NCBI GenBank assembly: GCA_013399695.1
Contig: VXAU01004947.1
Coordinates: forward strand, 1,236,538 to 1,300,537
Length of the DNA stretch: 64,000 nt
Source of the DNA: Formicarius rufipectus
Lineage: Eukaryota > Chordata > Aves > Passeriformes > Formicariidae
Direction: 5' to 3'
How positions within the stretch are numbered: the first letter of the stretch is position 1; each line of letters begins with the position of its first letter. Under the pieces are notes generated by a model. That model searched no databases, was not told where the DNA came from, and worked only from the letters and a program-made list of their open reading frames with translations. Both the position numbers and the translations under genes were made by a program. This document shows positions 52,001 to 62,106 of the stretch, one piece after another.

Positions 52001-55000
52001 AGGTGATGTAAAAGGTCCAAGTATTTAAAGACATGCAAAGTATGTTTTGCAGCATCCCAATATGAAAGATTAATAGCATCTTGAAACTTGGCAGTGTGTA
52101 TGTGAAGTGTCAAACTGCACATACCTATTTCAATATTTCATAATAATCTTAAACCATAAAGTGCCTTACTAAATAAAAACGAAGACTAGTTAAAGCCAGT
52201 TACAAAGATGGATGAGAATAAAATTTATCAGAATAACAGGAATTTCAGTGTAATACAAAAATGTTGTTCCCTGAGGTGGGCATGTGAGACCTAGTTTTGT
52301 AGAAATTATTCGAAGCACACTGTCTAGGAATTAGTGGCAGCTGTGAGGCATGCCTAGAACAAAATTATTGATACAATAGATATAAGCAGTTCTATAAGGA
52401 TATTTCCTCATATAAAATTTATACATTGTTAGAAAAGTTAATGTGGTGTTTTCTGAAGTAAAAGTCTGTCATTTTGGAACTATCCATAGTAGATAACAAA
52501 AGTCTCTTTAATAAAACCTCCAAACAATCTTAAACATACATCCTTCCAAAATCCCCAGTCCTGAAATCCCAAGCTAGAAGACAGATGTCAAAACTGTTAC
52601 CTGTTCTCATAGGCAGCAGTGTTCAGTATATTCCTGGTAAAACCTTCATTCAACCATTTGTCTTTTATTGCTTCTTTGACTCCAGGCCTCTTAACAGGGT
52701 CAGGCTCAAGTAAGGACTGCATAAAGTGTACAGCTCCTGTGCAATATTCCAATGAAATGGCTTGTTTATTAGTAATATTCGATTATCCAAGCAGTGCATA
52801 ATTTTCCTGTTTCAGAAATATGACACTTACTCTGCTTCCCCACTTTGTAAGAGCCAAAGATAAAATTCAGTCTCTAGGGCTTTTCTCTGAGTCTGCTGTG
52901 GTCCCACACAGAGATGCTGTTCCTCCAAGGTCATCTAACAAGGTGGGCAGCCAGAGCCAAACCGTGCTGGGTTGCATGCTGGGTACCTATGGATGCTGCT
53001 ATAGATACAGTACTGGACCTCACTTCCTAATTTTCTTGATTTACCCAAGTGAACGCTGCCTATGGCATTAGTAGTAATTTCAGCATTGGGCTCACTCAGC
53101 ATTTGATCAGGGCTTTGAGAAGGGGTACTTTAGTGCCAGCTGAAGTTACTTAACCCAAGAATTCTTTTCCTCACACAAAGAAGCCAACTGCAAACTCTGT
53201 AATGAGGGGCAGAGATGGACCTCTGTGCTCAGCTGATGTGTTGTGCTTTGGCTTCCTGGAGTTGGGACAGAGAAGGCTCAAACATTCCCATATGCCAATC
53301 ACTCAGTTCCAGCATTGCATAAAGTCCTTCTCCTTCTTTTGTTGATTCTTGGGAAAACTTAACTGAATTCTTCCACATTCCTTGGGGATCTTTTGAAATG
53401 AAGAAAATGGCAAGTGAGCACTAAACTAGGAACATACCGCTCCTTTCACTTGTAATCTCTGTCAGAAGAACTTAGATTTAAAGTAGGCAAAGCTAGTTTA
53501 CTACTTCTCTCTCACTAAATTCCCACTAGGCAAGAGAACAATGGAGTTATCCACAATCTTCCACTAACTGTGTGGGCTTTGTAGAAAAGCAGAGATAATG
53601 CATTTATTAGTAAAAGCTATACCAATAACATAAATAAGAAAAAATAGAAATATAATAATTGCTGCTATTGGAGAGATTGTAGAAAGATGAAGCTGTTATC
53701 TTGCAACCAATCTGCAGAGAAAGAGCAATGAGAGACTAATGTACAAACATTCTTGACAGCTATGGTAGATATCCTCATACCATTTACTAGGGGAGAGAAA
53801 GAAATTGAATCATCACATTATCTCAATTCTGTACTCCAGACTAGATCCAACTAGCTTGGTCTGGAACTGTCTGCTGCTTCCCAGTGCTCTGCTGCAGGCA
53901 GCCACCGAAGCTAATCTTGGTTCCTAGGCTCACTCTTGCCTAATATCATAGCAATACTGCTCCAAATGATGGACAGATCTGAACTCTTGCTGGTAGGTAG
54001 CTGGGCTAAACATGAATCATTCTGCTCTGCTTTCTGCCGTGGTCAGTGAAGCTGTATGATAAGAACTCTGAGGAGGGGCCTAAGCCTGTGATGGTCAGCA
54101 GGGGAGATGTTAGTCCAGGTGGAGAGAAAATAGGGATTAAAGCCAGAGGTGTATAGGAATCGTTGTAAAACAGCAGAATTTTGAGCTATGAGGAAGTAAA
54201 TTTTGGACTGCTGATTGAGAGTGTATATACACCAATGTGACTTCTGGGATTTAGAGCAATGGGTTGTAATTCAGGCTAGAACTTTTGAGAACTATCTTTC
54301 CCACTTGTCCCAAAAGACTCCATTGACTGTACCCCATTAAGGATTGCCCGTAAAATTAACTGGAAAATGTTATTTCAGTTCCTTCTCATGAAAAATATGA
54401 ACAGACTCATCGCAAAAATAGCCCTCCTATGTTTTTAATAATCTCAGTGTCATGGGCTCTGTCAGTAGGCAAAAGATAAGGTCTTCAGGAAAAAAATATC
54501 TAAGATTTTGATAACTTCTGAGAAAAACAGGAAAGAATGCCTGGCTAGACACACAGCATAGGATATACTAAACATGACTGTTCCCATCTACTGCACAGCT
54601 GATTCACTTATGTAAAAGCAATGTGCATTTTATTCACCCTGTAAATAACGATGTTATTTTCCTACTAGCCTGAGATAAAGAAATATTACCTTAGGCTCAA
54701 AAAAGTTGTTTCCAAATGTAAACAAAACAACTGGAAAAAGTACCTCTTATTTTCCAGAAGATTGCATTATTGTTACATTCCCTTTATTGCACGGGTAAGA
54801 AGATTTTTGCATCAGTATTATTTATAAAAATGGTAGTGATTTACCAGGGGAGATATCTGATGGAATAGAGCTGATTTCTCCAATTAACATCTTTTGGTGT
54901 AGTTCCTTGATATTAAAAGGTTCCACAGTGAAGGGTAATGTGCCGGTTAGCATAGCAAACATGCTTACACCTCTGCCAAAGAAAAAGACAAACATCAGAG

Positions 55001-58000
55001 CTCCATATAATGCTAATAAATATTTATCTAAAAATCCCACAAAGCTCTGAGTTTTCAGAGATTTGCCTTCAGCATCAAGAGTGAGGTTACAAATTACCTC
55101 TAGGCAGCAATTTGTACTGAATTTTAGGCCTTTTTTTTCTTTGTATAAATACCATTTTATCTAGAAAGGAATGTTGTGGGAACTATGTATAAAATAGGCT
55201 TACAGTGAGTGACTGGAAGGCCTGCAGTGTTGAAAGTGGAAACCTGCTGTTTATTTTTAAAATAAACTAATTGGAGTGACAGTGTAATGTACCCAGCCCA
55301 TCAGAATAAAGCATTTTGGTTTGGAGGCTGAGTGACAGCACATAACTGGGACTTGCGCAATAGATCTTGTTCCAAATAGTAATTCAGTTCTTCTACTTTG
55401 CTCAGATTGTTGAATTAGGTGTGACTTATGCCTAGAAGGCATTCATTTGGTAACAACATGCTGTTGCCTAAAGACTTTTAACTCTTGCAAAAGACTAACA
55501 GTCTGCTAGCAGCAATCAGCAAACTTTGTAAAGGTTTGCCATTCATTTTGGAGAAGTACCAACGTTTGGAAAGATTGCTTAACTATCCTGAGTTTGTGAA
55601 GAGGGAGGTTTCCTTGAACACTCTCCATGGTACTTTCTTTCTCCAGCTGAACTGAACCGTCACAACAGCAATGTTCACATCATAGAATGAATTATAGAAT
55701 AGCCTGGGTTGGGAGGGACCTTAAAGATCATCAAGTTCCAACCTCTCTGCTGTGGGCAGGGACAATTTTCACTAGACCACGTTGCTCAGAGCTCCTTCCA
55801 ACCATCCTTTACTATTTCTCTACTGGATACAGTGGATATGTTAATGTTAGGAATTCAGGCAATTCTAGTTTAGTTAACCGGGTTCGTAATTAGTGGGGAT
55901 GATGATCATGTTATCTCTGAGACAAATCTGTAGTGCGCACAACTACGATCTTCTATTAAAGTTTTCAAACAGTTGAAGAACCATGAGAAGGTGTAGTACT
56001 GAATTACTGATGTATGGATAAATGTTTTTTTTACTAATCTTCACTAGGACTTATCTGTGTTATGTCTACATAAATTTGGGGTAGCACTCCTGAAAACCAT
56101 ACTTATACTGAAGTAATTTGGTGGCATATGTCCCTTCATCATTAACTCTGTGTACCATTCATAGCCAGTAAATTTAGAAGGTATAAGAATCATGGTTAGA
56201 TCAAAACCCTAATATATATTTTGTCTGCCAAAGGCAGGCCTTGAAAGGAGTAATGAACATTATATATCTATATGTATATAAATACTTTTCTCTTTGGACC
56301 ATGTAGAAAAACTAAGCTTCTGTTTTAGGTACCTGAACCAGATGGCTGTTTGTGCATACTAGCAACCCTACAGAGCAAACCAAACTCCTTTGTCCTTTGT
56401 GAACACTCAGTCTGGTAAAAACTGTGGAGAACTCCTTAAGGAGAATCCATATTCTCACATCTGGACAGGCAAGTGTGACATCCCAGTTCAGAGCAGCTCT
56501 GTACATCTAGGCCTTCCTTTCATTTCATTCACGTCCTGAATGAAGTGGTTTAGTTCAAATGCAGCATTGTGTGTTGAACAGAATCACAGAGTGGTTTGGG
56601 TTGGAAGTGACCCTAAACATCACATAGTTCCAACTTCTCTCCCACGTGTAGGGACATCTTTCACAAGACCAGGTTGTCCAAGGCCCTGAACACTTCCAAG
56701 GATGGGGCATCCACAGCTTCCCTGGGCAACCTGTGCCAGAAGCACAACATGAAGATCCGTCAAACTAATATACTTGTGGGGTGGGATGGGAGGTGGCACT
56801 TCTAAGCTGAGAAATCCTATTACTCTTACAAGCCTTATGAGCTATATGAAATCCATGGGCTTTTATTTTTGGCTTCAATAGCTGGATTTTCACTCTACCA
56901 CTTGTTAGTCAGGATACTGCAAGGAATTATGGTTATAATTGCAAATAGGTGGGAGGAGTCTGGATGAAGGTGCATTTTATCAGCCACTGGTTTGGTTGTT
57001 TTTTATGTTAATGCTCTAGGAAAAGGTTTGGTTTAGTTTATCTTAAACATGTCCTGAATAATACCTGCTAGAAATTGGCTTAAAAATGTGTCCTAGGTGG
57101 AACACTCAGACCCGGGCATATGGTTACTATCTAAACAGTAACAGAGGAGAAGCTGATACACTATGACACACACACACACATATATATATATATGCACATA
57201 CACATATAGATAAACATGAATTGCCTTTGGATAAATGAGAGACATGGAGAGCTGCACTCCAGGTTCTTGAAGATCAAAGGATACAAAAATCAACTTAATG
57301 TACTATAAATTCCCAACTCCACCTAGAAAAAAAAAATTAAAAAATTGCATAGCTTGTCTGCTAGAACTGCAAACCACAAATGCATTTGAAAAGTCTGAGA
57401 TGGTTTGTTTGAAAAACTGCTATTCTCATGACACCTTCTGCGTTCTTGCTTATTATAGGAGATGTAATAAAAAAGGAAAATTGAGTCCATTCAGGTTTGT
57501 GTCATCTGTGAAGAAAATAACTCTACGTTTTTGTCATAACTTGGTATATAGAGCCTAGCTAAGGTATGGATGAAGGTCTTGTAGCTCTGCTATAGTCACA
57601 CCTTTGGTTTGTGTGTCCCCGAGGCTCAAATTTTCTGTATAGATCTCTTCTTTTTTTCAAAACATGCCTTAGACAGAAAATGTCTATTTGTCTACCTGTC
57701 AGGCTTTCATGGCTTATGATTTTGACAGAAGTTACTCAGTGATCAGCTGAAACTGTGTGATAGAAGGACAGAAGGGTGGCAGGGTTCATCTGAGTGGCTT
57801 GTTCTGCACAAGATCTTTCTCTGGCTTTTCAATCCAGGTTCCTATATGCAGATACCTTTCCTTCTGCTGACAGAGGGTTTCTCCAGAATACCATATGTAT
57901 TGATCATTCATTTTTCTCTCCAGTGTTTTGCAATTGATGCACATTTCAAGATACTCAAATGTTATTTTCTGGTAAATCTTCTCTGATAGGTCTTTGCTTT

Positions 58001-59490
58001 TGCTGTTGATGCCCCAAAACTGAGATCCACCAACCCATTTATAACAGAGTCTTGCCTAAACAGCTCCGTGCTGAGAGTGTTTCAATAAATACATTTTTAG
58101 ATCTACTTACATGGACCAGACATCCACCTTTGGACCATATTTCCTATGAGCAAGGAGTTCAGGGGCAGCATAAGCTGGGCTTCCACACTGGGTATGTAAC
58201 AGCTCCTGGGAGACACCCTCAAACTTTGCAGTATTGCTCAGTCCAAAATCTGGTGGTTGCGAAACCAAAGGCAAAAAACTTTTAGTCTCTTCTCAAATTA
58301 TTATAACTTTACCATTTGTCTGAAGATAGGAGAAAGGTAAAACCAGCAGCTAGGTGTAACATCTGTTGATGTCTCAGCTGTAGATGCCGATTAGGGTTTG
58401 AATAAATGTGCCATGAATTAGCAGAGGAATTACAATGAAGTTACCCAGCCATGGATCTGGTTTGGTTGATTTTTTTTTTTTTTTTNNNNNNNNNNNNNNN
58501 NNNNNNNNNNNNNNNNNNNNGTTTAACCTTTTTTTTTTTTTGTCTCTGTTGACTGTATGCTAGTACAAGAGCTTAACTACACAGTCCTGCTAGCATAGTT
58601 TAACAAGACAAAGCATTCAGCTCAGCTGGGTGTGCTTTAGCCCGTGGTTAATGTGGGGCAAAATGTGCTAACTTAAGCCCTTTTCTCTGTATATGTGCAC
58701 GTGTGCAACAAGTAGGGAAGAGAAAGGTGTGATTGTAAAAGACTGGCTGGCTATAAAGCAGGGGTGAAGAGTTGGTGCCCTTTTTTCTCAGAGGTGTTAA
58801 GCTTTTAAAAGTTTGGGAAACACTGGGTTAAACATGTGGCTTCTCTAAGAGTTAGAATTCCTTGTGGAGGTTTTTCTGTGGGGTTTCCATAGAATAAAAT
58901 TAATGTTTCTCTGAGCTGTGTTAACTGCTTGGTATAAATTCTCTCATTTTTATAAATGTTTGCTTCACAGCTCTAGCAAGATTTTTGATAGTGACCAAAG
59001 CAGTCTTTTTTTTTTCTTTTTTCTTTTTTAACACATACCAGATGATGAAATCTCTAGTTGAAATAATGACTCAACAGAAACTAATCTGTCCATACCTGTA
59101 TTTCATCTCAGAAGATTTGTTTCTTTGTCTAAAAATCACTTCTGTTAGGAACAGCTTTCTACGCATAAAAGCTGTAATTATTTCCTGCTTCTCAAGCAAT
59201 ACACAAGGCAAAATTGTTTTCCTTGTTCTCGTAAAAATAAGTTTCAGTTAAAGCTCAAATAAACAATTTAAGTTACAGTTCATAATTTCTATTTATTCTA
59301 CAAGCTCAAATATGTTTATTGAATAATCACAAGCTCACTTGTAAAACATGCTGTTTGAATAGCAGATGAACTGTCACTGTCACTGCCACACACACACACA
59401 AAGAAGACAAACTTCACTGATAGCATGCACTTACCAACGATTTTGATGTTATTGTTCTCATCAAGAAGAAAATTTTCAATTTTTAGGTCC
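42219..59490 (-). CDS. HUNK-like AMPK-related Ser/Thr protein kinase, 3' seven exons (partial)
   Basis: Exons on the minus strand are 59490-59435, 58249-58111, 54972-54845, 52736-52601, 51081-50904, 44222-44003 and 43006-42219. All have AG/GT borders and matching phases and join into an open frame of 547 codons plus stop. Counting from the catalytic Asp as residue 1, I see the catalytic loop D-L-K-I-E-N (1-6), DFG (19-21), T-loop Thr38 in T-Q-C-G-S-P (the LKB1-type site of AMPK-related kinases), APE (47-49), D-V-W-S-I-G (61-66), the conserved Arg124, a UBA-like helical segment (about 164-201) and a polar tail. The segment T-G-T-L-P-F-T-V-E-P-F and the phrase S-L-L-E-P-D-P-V-K-R-P are, in my knowledge of the family, characteristic of HUNK. 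Other C-lobe residues and the whole tail differ, which suggests a paralogue. A competent kinase is likely. The ATP-binding N-lobe and the start lie beyond 64000. Confidence 0.88.
43244..43410 (-). mobile_element. CR1 3'-end fragment in the last kinase intron
   Basis: The inverted CR1 terminus ATAGAATCAAAGAATCATGG is followed by GGTTGGAAGGGACCTTACAG, a segment near 43330 with AGACCAGGTTGCTCAGAGCC, and GGAATGGGGCATCCA. It is a short, relatively well-kept CR1 copy. Confidence 0.85.
44003..44222 (-). CDS. kinase exon F: acidic/basic linker
   Basis: 220 bases after acceptor ATCATTTTACAG, phase 0 at its start. It encodes 73 residues rich in Glu, Lys and Asn, with no known domain. The proposed donor after AAAG is GTACTG, poor at positions +4 to +6. 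It is chosen because it leaves one base, exactly what the last exon needs. If it is not used, the frame runs on for 11 more codons to a stop at 43968. I therefore mark the 3' border as probable, not certain. Confidence 0.75.
45090..45218 (-). mobile_element. tRNA-Ile-derived SINE (TguSINE1-like)
   Basis: Read on the minus strand: a tRNA-Ile-like head (GCATGGTGCTTGTAACACC, AAAGTCGTGGGTTTGATCTC with a B box, then GGGCCATTCACTAAC). A CR1-type tail follows (CTTCTAACTCACAATATTCT, GTGATTCTACA). It matches the architecture of the copy at 15625 in opposite orientation. It lies in the intron between kinase exons E and F. Confidence 0.8.
47290..47560. other. GC/CpG-richer block in kinase intron
   Basis: Several CpGs cluster here (GGCCGGGTGGTCGGAGAAGT, GTTACAGCCTGACGAGG, AAAACGTCATG, GCTCCGCC) inside an otherwise CpG-poor intron. 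A minus-strand frame of 116 codons (47294-47644) covers it. A pyrimidine tract ending TCTTCCTCAG on the plus strand near 47322 resembles a splice acceptor. The kinase phases are complete without it, so a cassette exon is not required. It could be an intronic regulatory element or an exon of an unrelated transcript. Confidence 0.25.
48560..49346 (+). mobile_element. CR1 LINE fragment, 3' part
   Basis: A plus-strand CR1 copy antisense to the kinase gene, in the intron between exons E and F. GGGGAAGTGCAAAGTCATGG near 48600 and the following segments encode broken C-terminal reverse-transcriptase sequence. The end near 49322-49346 carries CTGTGATCCTGAGATTCTATG. Several frame breaks are present. 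Confidence 0.85.
50904..51081 (-). CDS. kinase exon E: UBA-like segment
   Basis: 178 bases between acceptor TAATATTTCAG and donor GTAAGA. After a short linker it encodes three helix-like stretches containing V-L-N-Y-M-T-E-I-M, S-E-V-I-N-I-V-M-N-N-R and A-M-A-S-Y-C-L-L-L-K-K-L. This is the layout of the UBA-like domain after the catalytic domain in AMPK-related kinases, where it tunes activation. It ends in phase 0 after a basic K-D-H-K-R-A-Q tail. Confidence 0.9.
52601..52736 (-). CDS. kinase exon D: end of C-lobe (helices H-I)
   Basis: 136 bases between acceptor TTGCACAG and donor GTAACA. It encodes A-V-H-F-M-Q-S-L-L-E-P-D-P-V-K-R-P and later K-W-L-N-E-G-F, the usual end of the kinase fold with the structural Arg of subdomain XI. 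It ends two bases into an Arg codon that the next exon completes. Confidence 0.92.
54845..54972 (-). CDS. kinase exon C: helix F-G region
   Basis: 128 bases between acceptor TTTGGCAG and donor GTAAAT. It encodes G-V-S-M-F-A-M-L-T-G-T-L-P-F-T-V-E-P-F followed by a Lys/Glu/Ile-rich segment ending D-I-S-P. The T-G-T-L-P-F-T-V-E-P-F string is the best single pointer to the HUNK branch. It ends one base into a Gly codon. Confidence 0.93.
55680..55806 (-). mobile_element. CR1 3'-end fragment
   Basis: The inverted CR1 end includes TTATAGAATAGCCTGGGTTG, GGAGGGACCTTAAAGATCAT, CTAGACCACGTTGCTCAGAG. It lies in the intron between kinase exons B and C. Confidence 0.85.
56579..56748 (-). mobile_element. 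CR1 3'-end fragment
   Basis: The inverted CR1 end includes AGAATCACAGAGTGGTTTGG, GTTGGAAGTGACCCTAAACA, AAGACCAGGTTGTCCAAGGC and GATGGGGCATCCACAGC. It is in the same intron and orientation as the copy at 55680. Confidence 0.87.
57165..57209. repeat. (CA)n(TA)n microsatellite
   Basis: A run of CA dinucleotides passes directly into TA dinucleotides and then CACATA-type repeats. It is intronic and likely length-polymorphic. Confidence 0.9.
58111..58249 (-). CDS. kinase exon B: DFG to APE and helix F start
   Basis: 139 bases between acceptor CCACCAG and donor GTAAGT. It encodes the rest of D-F-G-L-S-N, an activation loop of usual length with a Thr in T-Q-C-G-S-P-A-Y-A-A-P-E, then K-Y-G-P-K-V-D-V-W-S. 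It ends two bases into the Ile of D-V-W-S-I-G. The opposite strand is also open over this exon, but that frame has no meaning. Confidence 0.93.
58486..58520. other. assembly gap (35 N) inside a poly-T tract
   Basis: Thirty-five undetermined bases with T runs close on both sides, in the intron between kinase exons A and B. The true length is unknown. No coding sequence seems to be lost, because the flanking exons are phase-compatible. Confidence 0.97.
59435..59490 (-). CDS. kinase exon A: catalytic loop
   Basis: A 56-base exon between acceptor TTTTCAG and donor GTAAGT. Its first base completes an Arg codon, so the upstream exon must end in AG or CG, giving the R-D of the HRD motif. It encodes D-L-K-I-E-N-F-L-L-D-E-N-N-N-I-K-I-V, with the catalytic Asp, the assisting Lys and the metal-binding Asn all present. 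Its last base begins the Asp of DFG. Confidence 0.92.
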
Positions 59491-61454
59491 CTGAAAAGCA
59501 GACAGAAAGTAAATTTTAAGATTCCTGATGTCCCAGCTAACTATTTGCAGACAGTTTTAACCAAAGTTTAAATCAAATAATAACAATAGTTCTGTGCAGC
59601 TATGCCTACAATTGTAACAAGATCCTTATTCCTTTCTGAAGTTTCAGCTGGAAAGGCAGAAAGTTTCTGCATTTTAGGGAGTATTTTATGAGTATGTATT
59701 TTTAAAAGACTAAGTTTTAGGAATCATCTGTTCTGCTGATTGATACTTTTTTTTTTTTTTTAAAATGACTTGCATATATTTCTTCTTTTGAGTAAAAAAT
59801 TTTTCTGGGTTTGTTTGAAGTACTAAGCACTGCTGAACATTTCTGATTTATTTGTGAGTAAATTGTGCCTGGGAAATATGAAGGATGAGAAGGCAACTGG
59901 AAAGTGAGGTTTGCCTTGCTTGAGGAGGAGAGGAGGTGTACCAAAGCTGGTTCAGAGGCAGACACCCTGAAAGTGAAGACATCTCTGCAGTGATGTGTGT
60001 GTAAACAGGGTCAACCAGTATCAGCCATCCCCTCCCAGGGAAACAGAATTCAGAGCCGGAAAAAAAAAAAAAAAAAGAATTCTGTTAGCTGGCTCAGGTA
60101 GTTAGTCACTTATTGTGGGAACATTTATGTATTTATAAATTAAAACCCAAAGCCAAAATATTGCTGCACTTTTGGGAGTGCATGAGATAGCAGCTGAAAT
60201 CTTTTTCATCATGGAGGAATCCTCAGCCAGTGTCATTTGGGTGTTGGGAGCCAGTCCAAGAGCCTGTGATGCTTTGCTGACTCCCATCAAAGCCTCCCAC
60301 TTGCTGCTGGAGGCTTCGTTCATCTCTGTGGGGGGCTGAGGGGATAAAAAAATAGTTTCAGAAGCAGCTCAAGGGACATGGATTTCCCTCCCACCTGCTC
60401 TGAAGTTGTGAAGTGCTTTTGTGAGCCCAAAGACCTTGGAAAACACAAGAGGACAAACCAGACGGAGGGATGGGAACAAGGAGCAAGGGTTGGATGGACT
60501 GGTGCTGCATGAACAGCACTGTGCTGCTGCAGGGGATGAAGTCTGGATGTGTGCCTGGTAGTCATGACAGGTGGTTTTATGGGAGCATCTTTTTATCTAC
60601 ATGGCTCTGAATGGGGCAACATTGCCTTCAAAACCCTCTGCTGCCCCAGATGGTGAATGGGACGGGAATGGTTTTAATGATGGTTTTTAATAGGTTTCAA
60701 TTTGAATAGCGTGTTTGGTGGAATAGCAAATGAACCAGTGCCCAAAGCTGGGAGGTAGTTTTAAGATAATTTTGTTCATAGTCTACCTGCATTATAACCC
60801 TGTGCACTCTGTGGTTTAAAACTGGTTGTGTCTCAGGCTACTGCAAATCTGACATTTCTATCAGATTTAGCACTCCACAGTGCACTGTGATGACTTTTAC
60901 TACACTACAATTAAGTAATGTTACATTGGATTGCTACAACTGCTGTTCTATAGGCTGAGCTGAGTGCTTGCACAGTTAATAAAAATGTATGCTTTCTTGC
61001 CTGGAAAACCTGATAATGGCCACTATGAAAGTTTATAGTGTCAGAAGTTACCTTGCATTAAAGATACATTTTGGGTGTGGTTTGGTTTGGTTTGGTTTGA
61101 TATGTTTGTTTGTGGGTTTTTTGTTTGTTTGTTTGTTTGTTTGTTTTACCCAAAGGAAACTTTCCAAAAAATGTCATAAATTTAAACAGCACCATCTTTT
61201 TTTTTTTTCTCATTCCTGTATGGGCTTCAGAGAGACAGTCTAAGGGGCAGCTAGTGATATTTCTCTTGGTCTTTGGTCCAGTAGGGATTCTACAAGATAT
61301 ATGACATATTTATATGAGAGAAGGGAAAGTATCCAAAAAAAATGAGGCAGGAAAAATTAGGAACTGTACACACAGGCAAGTAAATGTCACCTAGCAAGCA
61401 CTAGATTTAGGAGTTGGTAGCTGACTGTATGCATGCACCAACCCAAATACAGTT
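59491..61454. other. presumed kinase intron, no upstream exon found
   Basis: I looked on the minus strand for an exon ending in a Val/Ile-x-His-Arg codon series before a GT donor and found none. Only unique AT-rich sequence and simple repeats (an A run near 60061-60076, the GTTT repeat) are seen. Confidence 0.5.
61078..61147. repeat. (TTTGG)n/(GTTT)n simple repeat
   Basis: Four pentamer TTTGG/GTTTG units are followed by two blocks of GTTT tetramers. The reading frames across it are artefacts. Confidence 0.88.
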
Positions 61455-61460
61455 GCAAGG

Positions 61461-62100
61461 TATCTTGGTTGGATATGTGGGATGATGAAGCCTCGTTGGT
61501 GTGTTGGGTGGTGGGATGATCACAACGGTATGAATTAGTCTCCTAGGCTATGATTGTAGTCCATGCATCTAGGAGAGGGTGCGGGGGTGCTCTCCCCTGG
61601 TTCCCCCCTTCCCCCCTCCCGGCCACGTGGTGCCAGAGCCCTGGGCGAAGGACAAAGACACCACACCAGCTTGGGGAGAGAGGGAGAGAGAGAGAGAGCG
61701 AGAGCTTTATTCAGGAAGTGGGGACTTTTTATAGTCCCTTGGAGGGGGTTCAGGTTCTCCAATGGGGGGACAAGGTATTGTGTGGCTTTGGGCCAACAGG
61801 GATTAGGGGATTAACATATAGGCGGGGAAAGGTTTCAGGGAGAAAGGTGGGTCACGCCCCTCGGTTCCCTGGGGGGTGGTCTTGGAATGCCGAAGGGGCT
61901 CTCTGGGAAGGGCACATGGTTTTGAGGAAGTGGTACAAAAGGATTCTGGGAAGGGGAAGGCATGGATTCCAGAGGGGAACATACATGGCAAAGGTAAACA
62001 TACATTTTACACAATATTAAAGCATCAGTTCAAGGTCTTATCAGTTACATTCTGCATCATTTCCAGGTGTTATCAGTTACATTCTTAATCCATTCCCACA
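61461..62100 (-). mobile_element. solo LTR, minus orientation, with 6-bp target duplication
   Basis: The minus strand starts TGTGGGAATGG at 62100. The hexamer GCAAGG stands immediately outside both ends (61455-61460 and 62101-62106), fixing a 640-base element. On the minus strand a TATAAAAAG box lies at 61733-61725, and AATAAA at 61711-61706 is followed by a CT-rich run and a U5-like part. TG...TA rather than TG...CA ends are seen, perhaps from one mutation. A 6-bp duplication fits class II (ERVK/alpharetrovirus-like) elements. No viral genes remain. It lies upstream of kinase exon A in the same orientation. Confidence 0.75.
61725..61733 (-). promoter_or_regulatory. TATA box of the LTR
   Basis: TATAAAAAG on the minus strand, 14 bases upstream of the LTR AATAAA. 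This close spacing implies a short R region with the poly(A) signal before the cap site, as in some class II elements. It points toward the kinase exons. Confidence 0.5.
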
Positions 62101-62106
62101 GCAAGG

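Noticed and set aside
58052..58285. 77-codon plus-strand frame
   Set aside because: It is the complement of kinase exon B, whose minus-strand reading has clear kinase motifs.
61550..62020. 156-codon Gly/Arg-rich plus frame
   Set aside because: It is antisense to the solo LTR and opened by its G-rich composition.
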